From Zhengitettix transpicula (taxonomy: Eukaryota; Arthropoda; Insecta; Orthoptera; Tetrigidae): a DNA stretch of 64,000 nucleotides. This document shows positions 11,823 to 25,480 of this stretch, one piece after another (positions within the stretch are counted from its first letter, which is position 1; every line of letters starts with the position of its first letter). The notes under the pieces are model-generated. The model was not told the DNA's origin, did no database searches, and saw only the letters and a program-made list of their open reading frames with translations. The stretch is from NCBI GenBank assembly GCA_037074705.1, contig CM073591.1, positions 79,776,532 through 79,840,531 on the forward strand, written 5' to 3'. A program made the translations under genes and the position numbers.

Positions 11823-13814
11823 TGTTCTATAAACTGGAAAATATTATGTTTTTCTCAGTACGAGTGTTAGAATTTTTTCAGCAAGTATTCATAATTAACG
11901 TATTTAGTATTTTACCCATATACAACAACTTAAGATTCTTGCTTAGAAGCTGTCCTTCATAGATAAACACATCAACAGCCAACCAACAGAAGACTGAAAA
12001 TACACCTACCAGCAGACTTGAAATAAATAAGTCGGAGGCGTCCTCATCCTGCCACTATTGGACTATAATTAATAGTGTCCTACGTTACCACACGAACTTA
12101 CAGAATTATAATTATAATTGAAGTAAAGAAAGCTCTGATATACAGTCCTCAGAAATAGTAAAGTTTTTTTATTTATTTGTCGGCCAAATACAAGAGAAAA
12201 TTTCGGTTTCTATTGGGCCGTAGTGATCTGTAAAAAACAGTTAAAATTAGAGTACAATCAGGTTACATGTAATATTATGTCTCCTAATGTCTGGCATATA
12301 AATATTTAATTAATTTAGCTTACAGTTATGCAATACAATTTTTTAAAAAAACCTGCTTTCCAACATGTCACATTCCTACAAATTCTCTGCTTAGTAGCTG
12401 GAAGAACAAGTGTTTCACCTTGGAATGACACCGACCCCCGTCCCCACCTAATCAATCCAAACTCCGAGAACAAGCACACTACAACGCCACCATTTTATAA
12501 TTTTCTAACAATTTTTTTTTCTTGTTTAATTACAACGTCGTACTTAGTCTCACAGTATCTATCTTATGTCCTTCTTACATGGAACAATCAAATTTTCATA
12601 GATATATATCCCTTTCAAGATTCTTCTATTCAGTCGATTATCCTCTTTGTGTAGTATTTAACTTATTCCCAAGCTACTTCATGTTTTTCGTTTTTTATGT
12701 TTGCATAATTCTGTATTCGTTTTACCTTTCTCTTTTAAAATACTTATAACCCATTTTTTTAAATTCAACGATGTATACTTTATCACAATTCTTACGTGGT
12801 ATACTATAAATTACGCCATTTTCATTTTCCTTACCCCTTGTTTCCTTCATTTGATGGACATAGTTAACTATTTCTTCTCGCGTGTTTATAGGCTACCCGT
12901 ATCTCTTCAAATCCGCCGTATTCCTCCAGTATTCTATTTACTTTTTCCGTCAAACATTGAAATAGATAGATCTAAAGCTTTTAACTAAATTCAAAAATTA
13001 TTTGTTGATCTCTACACCATTGGTATTTTCTTTCTCTATAATTATAATTTGGTCTGCTCATTAAATAGTTTTTAAAAAATAACTGCTTCCGACTACGTCT
13101 TCGGAGATTGCGGATGACGTGAAGTTCCCAATTGCACAACATATGGAAAATTGTCGGTCGCCGACATCAGACAGTGATCGTCAGCCCTTAGTGTTCCAGT
13201 CATAACTGAGAATTTTGGTATTGTTATTTATCAGGAGCACTTTGGATTGGTATAATAAAGAAAATTATGTATATTTTACCTGCAAAGTTAAAAATCCGGC
13301 ATTGTACAGAAGTATGAAATACATCTCAGATTCGTTTCGATTATCACGTCTCCGGTCATTTGCAATTGCTCAGTCCAGTAGAAACGGCAAAGGATTCGTC
13401 AAATGTATGTGCCAAAATATTAAATGTCTTTGCATGAAAAAATGTAATGAAATGTCATTCAAGCCTACCATGTTGCAACAAGTAGGTTAATTTTAATTTC
13501 TTATGTTTTATAAAAAATTTAGTTTCTCTTAATAAGAAATACATAAATTTTATTTTGTACAACTTCAATTTTTATTACGTATTTTCAGTAAAAAATTATT
13601 TTTCAGAATAACATTTGTATTTTTTAGGAATGGTCGTCATTTATATAATAGCCGTATCAGGACCTTTTTTCATACTTTGGTTAAATATCATTTGTCATTC
13701 TATAGAATTGCTAGGTATTATATACAATGACTAGGGAAAGTATGTAGTAATTCTCATATTTCATACATTGTCTAAAAACGCCGCGCATTGTGTACAATAT
13801 ATATATATATATAT
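11823..13814. other. AT-rich gap between mariner and family M element
   Basis: No recognised gene. Frames at 12328-12988 are hydrophobic because the DNA is T-rich; 13081-13200 is mildly GC-richer. A short TA run (about 13799-13814) precedes the M element. Confidence 0.6.
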
Positions 13815-14922
13815 TGTAATACCCCACTTATGAATATTTTTTTTATTTTTGAAACTTGAAAATTAATTAATTTGTTCACATTGAATACACAAACTATAGA
13901 TAATTATGATTATAGGAATTTAAATTAAGCAAGTTATTAAATTTTATAAACAAAACAATTTTCTTAATCTAGAATACAACTCAAGAAAATCACTGTATAT
14001 TTTATTATATCCTTTTACCTCAACAATTAAATTACACTAATTATCTAGTTATATTTTATAAATCAGACTCTGTACCCCAGGGTCTTTACTGGGTTGATAA
14101 GGAAACGGAACACAAAATTTACAATTTAATCAATGCAATTAAATAAAATGAAAAACGAAATGAAACGAAATCTGACTCATTACCCTTTAACAATTTACAG
14201 AATTTATTACTGAATGTCTACTTACAATTTTATTTGGGGTTTTCAGGAATACTCTTTACTCTACACTGCCTTTCTGTGCACAGACTTTTACACACGCTTC
14301 ACAGACACGTTTACTTTATCCTTTTTGATATCCCGGCTCCTGACTTCTTGCATGGACTAAAATGTTTATTTTATTTTTAGTGACGGCCACCATTCAATTT
14401 GACCGAACATTTATCACCGCCTCCACGTCCTCCTCCTTTGCGGTCTACACTTCAACTCCTATGACTTTCTCGTTCAGATTCTGGCATCACACTCCACGTC
14501 CATCTTCTTCCAACTCTCACCTCCAACTCTGTTTTATCTGCTTCCCCCTCTCCAGAATATTCCCTTGTTTTCACAGTTTTTTAGTTTCCACGTTCGACAA
14601 ACAAACACCAACTGTTGGCTTTCTCACGCTCCGAGAGCCACTCAATTCAATTTAAATAAACATTTCCTTTTAATATAATTGAATGTCCACCAAACTTCTG
14701 TCATTATGCCTTTAGGGTTCCGTCCAGATGTCTGTCAAAACCATTAGCTCTAAGAGCTGCTAAACGTCCAATTATAGTCCTCCACTTCTCTAAGAGCCAC
14801 TTATCCATCATTTTATTATTTTCCTTTTATATACAAACCACTCAAGAATCCCCAGTCTGAGTTGGTAAACAAATCTGATGAAATAAGAACAAAATGTATG
14901 TCCTTCTTAACTAGAGATTACA
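13815..14922. mobile_element. Family M element (TG...CA ends) in a TA microsatellite
   Basis: Begins TGTAATACCCC and ends GAGATTACA, with (AT)n on both sides. TG/CA termini, about 1.1 kb length, no coding capacity and an internal AATAAA fit a solo LTR; the short inverted ends also allow a non-autonomous DNA element. It shares GGTCTTTACTGGGTT with the copy at 31720 and an ATCTGACT...CTTTAA block with the copies at 31720 and 48457. Confidence 0.65.
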
Positions 14923-17900
14923 ATATATATACATATATATATATATATAACTTATTAATTAAAACAAAAACTGTCACATGAGCCAACGTTAATGGTTCCT
15001 TAACATCCTAAAAGGCCTCAAAGGTAAGTCAAGTTCATTCATTGTCCGTTCTGAAGTTTCCTTGGAAAAAGGTAAATTTTAGTCACAAAGAAAATGCAAT
15101 GAAATCAGTCGTAACTAGATAATACAGAGGCGCTGGCAATGCCGGACGGAAGAAGGCGACGCTCCTCCACACCTCGTCTTCATCCGCGGCACAGATGCCA
15201 TGGAACAGCGCAGCAGGAAATTGCGTTAAGTCGCGAATCTGGTTTTCTGGGGCGGGAAATTAAGTTATTATTATTTTGCAAAATGTCGCCACCTTCACTC
15301 CAACTTGAGATGACAGAAAATCGAGTTTACGCCGCAAACGTACAGCCAGTTAAATAGGAAAATGTTCTAGAAGGAAGTCAGTGCCACTGCTTCACCTGCG
15401 GAACTGGAGGAATATGTATCCGTTCAGTAACTGCTTCATAATCGATGTAGTGGCAAGATGTTCCAAGAAGGTTTCCTAAACAGAGTTGAATACGTGCTGT
15501 AAAATTTGAGAAACATCAATAATACTATTTCAATTAGTGAAAATTTACTATATTCCACACAGTTTCGTAGCAGGTTTTGAGTAAACGCATACCCGTTCGA
15601 ATGATTCTGAAAGATATTATAAAGCCGTGATGTAATTGTAATATGTAATGATTGAATGAGTTGAAATGATAAATAAATTTATGAATTAAATGAAATAAGA
15701 AATATTTTAGTATTGAGTACAATTTTTGGATCAATAAAAAATAAATTCATGTTTCATTTTTTATAGTATTCTAAACCCAGATATGAAACTCATTTTGTCT
15801 ATCTGTATCTTATGTACATGTTTTTTTCAAGTCAAAGGTGAACGGTGCAGTTGTAATTTCACAAATCTCGGAAGTAAATTAATGGGAGTTTGATAACCTA
15901 AGTTATCTGGAATCATTGGTTTGTATACAATTCCAATAGTGTTAGTTACTTTATTAATATTACTTATAAAATTCGTTTATTCTGGTAATCCATCGTATTC
16001 TCTACTGCACCATCATCAGTTCTTCCTGATTACAACGTCACTAATTATAATTTTAATAATGTATTAGGGGCTTTATTCCCGTTCTATTCGTATCCTTCCT
16101 TCTACCATCTGTTACAGTACTTACTATATATGTAAGTTGTTATTGCAGTAATTGGAAGTCTCCTTCAATCGCTAGTTCTATCTGATTTTCTTATATTTTA
16201 TGTCCATTTGAAATTTTATAATTTTTCCAGAAGCTTCTCGCCTTCTGTTTGGGTTTCCCTATCGTATACGTATACTATAGAAGTTATTATCATTCTAAAT
16301 AAAACGTATGTATTTTATTAAAAATTCATTGATATAATAACAAGATAAATGCATATTTGTAATGGCTCAAAAGATACGTAAATTGTATTCTGTTCCCATG
16401 GACTTGATGTAGTCAATATAAAAGCTCTGATTAAATTTGTACGTATACAGAAAACAATGGATAAATGAAAGTAATTGTTTCTGTGGAGGAAAATACCGCC
16501 TGCGATGAGTAAAAAAGATGCTTTAGAAGCTTCACTTTATAAAGCCTCACATTAATGAATAATATTTTTTAAATTCAAACTGTATTATTGGTTCCTTTTT
16601 AGGTCATTGAGTCCATCCTTGTGATTTAAAGAGCAGATCCTTATAAAGTTTGAGTTTATTAAATGTTTTATATGATAGTGTGTAAAAATTGAGAGGCCTA
16701 TATATTTTCGCGACGTCCAGCTTTGGATTTCACACAATTAATAGTAATTATAGGACACACTTAAAGAAACTCTACCTCACAATTATTGTGCTGCGACTCT
16801 TGAGCTATTTTTCAGATCACATAATCGAAGCAGGTAATATTTCACGTTTACATAATGTACTAGTTATATATACTCCTGATAATGATTTCGGAGCTGAGAT
16901 CGTTAGCAACGCTAAATCATATGTATTTTAGGGTAGGGCCACACCGCTGCCTTTCCATATTGGGTCACACTGGGTGCAGATCAATCAGGATTGTTGGCTG
17001 CTGTAGCTGCAGCAATTACATGCAAATCTGTATTGACTCCTGAAAGGCTGTGTGACACGCTCTCAATCGCTTGTAATGAGATGGCGCTTCTTCCGCGCCT
17101 TTGTAGGACCGTCTGGGCCCTGTTCGAGCAAACACGGTTTCCTTTTACACCTCACCACAACATATACTCGTAAACAGACGACCGAGTGCAAGCAGGGATG
17201 GCGCTGGCATTAATCATCGTAAAAATGTAGAGAGAGAGCATGTGGACTATCTCGGGAAGCGAGTGTTTCGGTTTTCAGGTCGTTATTAAACCCATCATTG
17301 AATTCAGTACAAAATATAATTGCTCTGAAAATAAATCATCAGTTGTTAAAATATGCATGATTCCGATACGAATAATTTAATAAAATTTAGTACTGTGTAA
17401 ACTTTGCCCTTTATTCAAATGCTGCAATAGAACAAAATTACATGCGGACTACGATCTCTATCCTTTAAAAGTGTTGATAAAATGAAATAAGCTCCAATTC
17501 AAAGCTCCCAATTTTAAACAACAAAATGGAGATTTCTTATTTAGTAATGTTTCCTTACAGTTATTAATTCCATATAGTCCTTCACTCTACTAAGATTAAA
17601 AACACTCAATAAATGTGAAAAGAAATGAAACTTCTAGCACATTATAGTGGTTCCAAGTCTCAACCTGGTTTAAAAACTTTATTGACTCTGGTTTAGGAAG
17701 TTGAGAACGTTTTACAATTGTCTACTATCTCAGCAATAAAAAGAAAATTCAGTCCAATAGTATATTATCTTTCCTGTAATTTCCTTTCAACATCTTATGT
17801 TTTTATGGCACGTAACTACTCCATTAGAATTTGTAAAAAGTAAATAAATACAACTGCATTAGTTTAAAATTACCAAGTATAAATAAGTAGCTAATAGAAA

Positions 17901-20623
17901 GCCAAAATTAAGTCATAAATACCATACTTTTATAGTAATTTTCTATTCTACATAAATTGTTGTATTTATTTTTACCACCTACCTAATTTGTTGTTTATTG
18001 GCCACTTCATTATCTATTTATTAGAATTTTTTAATTTTATTTTCATCATAACCTAACCTTGCATCAAAAACTATAATGATAAAAAAAAGAAAATTTTGTG
18101 ATCCATATAGAAAATAAATGATGAAAAAGATTTCCAAGATCAGAATGTATTTGGCTATCTTTCTTATTAAAAACTGTAATGAGTTTATTACTTTTTAAAA
18201 TAATTAAGCATAATGATCTACATAGCTTAAAATAAAAAGTAGTTATAGTATTTTGAAATGGCTTATTATTAATATTTTTTTAAAAAAAACAGTTAATATT
18301 GCAAATATTTTCATATTGCATGACTTTAAGAATTAATATTATATACTTCATATTATTGTAAGTTTCACTTACAAGGAATACATTTGAAATACCAATAAAG
18401 TTGTAACATCCTATAATTCTAAAACATAAATTTTTATTTATACTAATTTTTCTCTTCAACCATTTGACAAATCACAAACATATTTGATCATTAATAAGAG
18501 AATCTTTTATTGGACAATATCTTAATTGTTCATGTTCTCCAATTATAAAATCATATGGAATTTTTTAAAATAAGTTCATGTTATGAAGTGATGCACAAAT
18601 GTTTTAATTTGATTTCTTTATAAATTATGTATGATAGAAAGGAAGGATTGTTTGTAGAAGTATACCTTTACAATTTCACATTAAATATGTTATAACTTGG
18701 AGTTCGATTTAATTTTTATAAACATCAACTTCAAGCAAGTCTAGAAATTACTTAATTGTCAATTGTGCAATAAGATAATGTGTATGTAATTCTAGTTGAA
18801 TTAATTATTGCAATTACTCAAATAAGTAACAATTTAGCAGCTCAGCATCTTGATTTATTGTAACATGCTGTAGGCAAACTCTAATATGAATCCAATATAC
18901 AACCAAGAAATAAAATTCATTTAATCTGTGTCAATTGAAAGGTTGGTAATGAATGTAACATGTTGATGCTAACCACTTAAATAAAAAATTATGAGTTATC
19001 TATGGATTCCAAGAAGAAGCTATTTTTAAAGGTTATAAAAAATGTCATGGAACACAGGGTTCTTAAATTTCTTTGCAGAATAGTGAAATGACTCATTTCA
19101 GTAAATTTGTTTGTACATTACAAATTTTAGTTATACTACAATCAAATATTAAATGACAATAACACTTTATGATACCTATTTACTTTATTATTAATAATAT
19201 CTTAAGAATATAATTGAAATAACATAGTCCATGCTAACTCTGTGCTATATAGTATTATTAAGGTTATCAAGAAATTTGTGTGCAGAAGGAGAAACTAATC
19301 ATAAAATTGTGAAATTAACATTAGAACTGAACTGGTTTACTAGTAATTCTTTAATATTTGCTGAAAATTTTTTACCAAAATAATCCTGCATACTGCAGAA
19401 CTAAATTTTATATGTAAATCACTTTTGTTTATTGTAATTAATAAACATATCACAGTTGCTACTAAATTTGTTGTAATTGCTGATAAAAAATGACATAAAT
19501 TGTTATATAAATATTAATACAAGAGAAAGTAAGATTAAATTATTTTTTTAATATTCCTCTAAATAAAGCCTGTTTCTGAAGTAAAAAGGTATTGTCTTTC
19601 CTAGCAAGATGTATTGCTACAAGATATTATTGAAAGTAAATATAGCTTGTGTAATTGGATTTTAGTTTTTATATCACCATATTTTGACTGGATTCTTACT
19701 ATATAGACTGAAGTGCTTTTTTATATTGTTTATATTATTTTTAATATTTAAATTATTGTTAGTTTATTCCATTCTCTGTCTGTTATTAGTATAAAGAACA
19801 TATTTACAGCTGTAATTTATTTAACCTTAACAGATCATTTATATAATTAACAACAACATCGAACAAAAATACAACCTTCTACTAGCAGCATATCACTTAT
19901 GTGTTCCACAGATGGAACTAAATATATGTCTAAAAGAAATCATTAGAATGAATCCTTGTGTACTGTTTAATAAGTAAGTCACTAACTAAAATTACATCTA
20001 TTAGCAATTCCATAGAATTTAATTCATTCTAATATCATATTTTTACTTTAATACTTAGTTTATTTAGTTGAAAACCTAACATTTATATTTTCTTGATAAT
20101 ATATAGCCTTCCATTTATTGCCGTAATGACAGTAAATGAGTTAATTAATTTATCACATATTTATCATTTAACTGATTTGATTTTTCCACAAGATGTATAC
20201 CTTGAATGTTTACCGATTTTGATAGGAATAATTTTTGTTCATCTCAATCTTAATAATACTCCAAATTTCTTTCTTTTTTATTTCAGAATTTTCAGCTAAT
20301 TGTGTAATTTTTGCTTCTTACTGCTTTGATGACTGTGTTCAATATTTTACCACAAAGCTTATTATTCCTCAAATGTGCATTATTTTTATTTCTGACAATT
20401 AAAAACACATCACTTATATGCTTAGATTATAGCTTTATTCATTCGGTTATCTTACTAATAATTTCATTAGAAGCATTTTTTTAGCTACATGCCTAACTGG
20501 GAAATTGTATCTAATTTCGTTATTGTATTTCCAAGATCTTCTCTAAATGCTATTTCAAATTCTTTCAAGGAATCAGTGTCAAATGTTCATATATATTTTT
20601 GAAAATATGATTTGATAGAATAT

Positions 20624-20647
20624 TAATATATATATATATATATATAT
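20624..20647. repeat. (TA)n microsatellite
   Basis: About 24 bp of TA in the AT-rich intergenic region. Confidence 0.9.
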
Positions 20648-21733
20648 CATATGATGATAACAATTTAGCAACATGATACAATGTTCCATCAACTATTGGA
20701 CTACAAAATGTTCATAATAATGTTTTACATTGCAATTCCACTGGAATTTTAATAATGCATTGGCAGGATTACTAAATAATGTAAATTGAACTGAATATTC
20801 AAATTAGGATATATTAGAGCTGTTAAGTAAAACATTTTTATTAAATTGTCCATATATCATTATTATCAAGTTATTAAATAATAATAATCTTAATAATAGT
20901 TTTCCCAATCAAAAAGTTAAAATATTAAGTAATAAATAATTACTTAATTCATTCTTATTGCTCAAACATAAAATTTAAAGGAGCTTCCATCCTTTTAAGA
21001 CCAAAGTCATCTGAAAAACACCAATATTTAAACAAATTTTTTATTGACATCGTATACTATTAGCCAATGTAAATTTACCTGTTTCTTTACATTCTCAACA
21101 TGCATGTGGTGTGGCACACTGTGTCCCTACAGTCAATGAAACTCAACGGAATATGCAAGAATCATATATTCAATGTCACATATATGTGTATATAATGCCA
21201 CTTCAAACTTTCATCAATTTTAAAAATATCCAAATACTTGTTTTAAAATAAAAAAACATTTTGAGTTGATTTTACAAGGACCTATTCGTATGTATTCATT
21301 TACATTTCCAATTATCTATCAAAACTTGTGTACAACTCTCTCCCTCTCTATAATATGAATATACCAGGAAAACAATAATGAACGTTAAACTGTATTTAGA
21401 TTATTAAAAATTATTAAATTGTTCTCACCATACAATTCCCATCACATATCCACTAATATTTCGGTCTTCAATGTATTCTTACTTTGCATTCAAATTTTAT
21501 TCAATATATTAGCATAGACCTTATCCTCTATTTCTACCTGATTTCTTTTATTAACAACCTCCCCAAATTTTTGACATATATATCACACAATTGTATATAT
21601 AGAGAGAGTGTATTTGACTTAACTGAAATCAACAGTTGGTCCAGTCTTGATAACAAGAAAATATCTTTAACAATTGTAATTATTCTTAATGGATGGTCCA
21701 AACTAACTCTTCACACCCTCTGCTCTATCCATT

Positions 21734-21735
<2 letters not shown>

Positions 21736-21781
<46 letters not shown>
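21736..21781. repeat. (TA)n microsatellite, 46 bp
   Basis: Pure TA run with no element end attached, unlike the tracts next to family M elements. Confidence 0.95.
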
Positions 21782-21783
<2 letters not shown>

Positions 21784-24320
21784 TGTTGTTAGCTGTTTAA
21801 ATCATTACAAGAAAATTGGTATGATATAATTCTCATAAATAATGTATAGTTTAAATAAAAAATGGATGTTTTAGGATTAACAGAAAGGCATATTAATGAT
21901 GATAAGAAAGTAGAATGTGTGTGTATGGTGAGCTGTTATTTAATTCTTTAAATCAAGGGTTATATAATTTTTTGTTGCCAATGAATAGTGGGGGTGAGGG
22001 AGGTTAAAGAATGATGCCTGTAAGTAGGACTCATATTAGAATTCATAACAATAAAATCAAAAATCAATATAAAAGCATTACTTATACTAATGGGTTGACT
22101 GAAGGGAGAATTAAGACCATTAAATATAATGGTATTAAAGAAAAAAATAGGAAATGAGATATTTGTTAAATTAATAACTTCATTAATAGTATGAAAGTTA
22201 AACATGACATAAAGATGTAGTATACAATATTGAATGTAAATATTGTGAAAAATACTGCATATAGCATAATAGTATGAAATAAACAAATATTATATACCAT
22301 CATAAGAGGTTAAAACAATTTACCAAGACAAAGACTGCATACCCAGAGCACAAATTAATAATTACAAAATTCCCCAGTATGCTTATTTATTCTGATGTGT
22401 TGCACTGCTGTGGGAATATTTTAATTACACGTCTGAGAATTACACGTCAGACCGTTGTGTTCATTTCAACTATTTCATTATCATTCATTGCTACTGTCCA
22501 CTGTTGCTTCAAAATATTGTCCTTTGCAAAATCATTTATTTCGGGCCACACAATACTAACCCGCAGGTTGGACAGCTGTGGTGGATAACATGCGCAAACA
22601 TATAGCTGAAAAAAACTCTTGTGAAATTGGGTTTAGAGGCGTTGCGCTATCCTAAATTCGGACCCGATATCACTCGAACTTCGATCTCTTTCGTTTATTT
22701 AAAAATGTATTAAGAGGTCGCCGATTTTCCATAATTGAAGAATTGCAGGAAGAGGTATATACATTGATATGCTCAGTAAGGCCTTTTTGCGAGCATGCTT
22801 CTCTTATGCAGCGAAAAAAATTCTGGAAAATAACGAGGACTTTATTAACATCAAATAATCGTTATACCTATTATGTTGTTTATGTGTATGAAAATAAATT
22901 ATTGTCTCGTGTTTTACTAAACAGTTCACATAATAAACATAATTTAAGAGTTTATCGGTAAAAATGAATTCAAATATTACATCAAATATTGTGATAAAAA
23001 TTATCATTTTTCACTAAACATTAATTTTATAACATTCTTTCCCCCTTTTGATTTACCTCTTAATTACAATGACGTTCAGCAAACGCTGTGTTACGTCAAT
23101 TGACTTGTTTTTATCTAAACGCTCGCCATGAAGGCGCGAAGACAATCTGTTGTAAAACTAAACTGTATTCTCTCTATTTATTACAAGTATTTTTTCATAT
23201 TATTATAAGTGAATTAAAAATCCTTTAGAGCTCAAAATATTTAACAGTTTTGATTATTTTTTTTAAAACAAAGCATTATTTATAATTAAGTATCCGCGAG
23301 TAAAAATTTAAAAAACCAAAATGACTTCAAGATTTATTTGCTTTGTTATTTATCACTTATAATTAATATAATATATTCTGTAAAACGTTGTGTAATATAT
23401 CAAAGAGACTTACGTGACTGAAAATTTAACTTTTTCTCACTTTCAAGTACTTCATTAAAGTTGACTAATTAAATGGCACTAATCATGCACTCCTTACCTA
23501 TCTCTTAATATAATTTTTTTTCACCTATTAATTATTTTATTTCTTGCAAAATTTAGATGATTAAAAATTATTAAATTGTTCTGACCATACACTGAGCAAT
23601 GATAATTTTTAAATTATTGTTCTAATCCAATTAATTATATAGCAGTACGTCTGTATGACTTTCACTGCCCTGATATGGAGGTCTTCTGGTTTTTTGGTAC
23701 AACATAACTTTAATCAGGGTAGGTAGTGAAGTCAGTCTTTTTGTCTAATTTTTAATTCTACTTTGTCTGTCAAACTCGATTTGTTCTTCGTGTATTATTA
23801 AGAAGTTATATTAAATTAAAACGCCTGTAAATTATTTGTCTTACCGGATACAATAGAAAATTTTCTTTAAAAATTAACATATATTTCAAAATACCTGCAG
23901 ACAATTGTTACACCGGCTTTTTTTTAAAAAAAAATTATTCATACTAAAAAGAAATATCATTGCGGGTTTTGAAATTAAGATTCTCCTAATTTTATAAAAC
24001 AGTTTTTTTTCATATGTGGGCTGTAAAAATACGTAAACTATAGTGGTGGATGATGTTGAGGATTAGACACTTTGCAAGTTCTTTGAAAACAATATTCTCA
24101 TATATTCAAAATTATCATTAATTGATCGAAATTTTTTTTTATGATTTTGTACAAGATAGCTTCAACATGATAAATTTGGAAGACACCAATTTACCAATGT
24201 TAGAAACTACGCGGTCTGGGCGATACACAGACGGGGTTAAGGTCACGCGATATTACTCCGCCTCGAAATAAATAGGAGTTATCTACTCACACGATTTAGA
24301 ACGGAAGTGATAGAACTACT

Positions 24321-24343
24321 ATGGGCTGCAAACTCAAGATTTG
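24321..24343 (+). CDS. Aminopeptidase exon 1: start codon and start of signal segment
   Basis: Short first coding exon encoding MGCKLKI and two bases of the next codon. The ATG follows an in-frame stop at 24273-24275, and the exon ends at a strong donor (GTAAGT at 24344). Its phase joins exactly to the acceptor at 24797-24798, giving residues 1-20 MGCKLKICLIFKFIIILKFC, which look like a signal peptide or signal anchor interrupted by a few lysines. The 5' untranslated region and promoter are not identified. The alternative is a different upstream first exon, but none with matching phase was found. Confidence 0.6.
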
Positions 24344-25446
24344 GTAAGTGCAAATGTTTCCAATACTATTAATAAATGCTACTAGGACCCCGTTTGCTTG
24401 AACATTCCTTTAAATACCAACAATGTGATTCGCAAACAAAAAATAGTGGTCATGCAAACAAAAGAAGCAAACAATGAGTGTAGAAAAGTAGAAAATCAAA
24501 ACGTGAGTGGTATAGTTATTGATGATAACGTTACATTTGGTAGAACGTTAATACAGGTATATTATGACTCAAGCAGAATCAAAAATTAGAAAAATTAACT
24601 ATTTTATTTAAGATATTTTACATTCGTAATTGCTTAATTTTTAGTGAAGCAACGTTTAACTGCAGAGCTCATATTAGGAGGTGGAAAATAATAATAAAAT
24701 CTGTATCCTGTATCCTGTATCCTAAAATCCCTCCGATTTATTTGTTTCTTGATAACTCTGGAATGTGTTTGACCGCATTTAACGTTCATTTTTTCCAGTT
24801 TAATTTTTAAATTTATCATAATCTTGAAATTTTGTGGCGGACTGCGACTTCCCGGAGACTCGAAACCAGTGGAATATCACGTTAAGCTTTCGCCAAACAT
24901 CTACGATGGGCTTAATTTTAGAATGGATGGAAACATTACAATAAAATTTCTGGTTGTGCGTCCAACAAACACCGTCGTTTTGCACGCGAGCAAAATGCAA
25001 ATCTTCGGACGTTCTATACAGGTTAGTGAACATCATCAACGTGAAATACTTATGATTTTAAATATTCAATTGATACTCTTGCAATACCGAAATGACACAA
25101 AATAAAATTATATTTAATTAAAAAATTGTCTTAAATCTACAATAATTACTAAAAAAATTGTTCAATATAGAAATTAAAAAATAATACGTCTGCGTTAAAA
25201 ATGTACTTATTAGAGAAAATAGCCTAAAAACAGACAAATTGAAGTGATAATATAAATACATAAATACCACACAACGTTTCTGGAATCCTTGAACCTTTCG
25301 TGAGGTGATTAAAAACGTTTATTACTGTTTTAGCGCCTGACGAAACGAACAAGGATTCCAAAACCGTAGTGTGAAATTTATATTACCACTTCAACTTGTC
25401 TGTTATTTGGCTATTTTATCGCATTAGTATGATTTGAATATAATTG

Positions 25447-25480
<34 letters not shown>

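Larger units (their letters stand above)
14923..24320. other. 9.4 kb AT-rich region upstream of the aminopeptidase start
   Basis: No recognised gene or complete element. It should contain the promoter and 5' UTR of the aminopeptidase gene, but no core promoter can be pinned down. Slightly GC-richer patches at 15130-15240 and 16930-17280 have short unrecognised frames; 17300-22300 is extremely AT-rich. Confidence 0.6.

Noticed and set aside
21484..21792. 102-codon frame ending in Ile-Tyr repeats
   Set aside because: The tail is the TA microsatellite and the rest has no motif.
24398..24589. Open frame just before aminopeptidase exon 2, with a GT-like donor at 24557
   Set aside because: Its phase does not join exon 2, and it lies within intron 1 of a model whose phases work without it.
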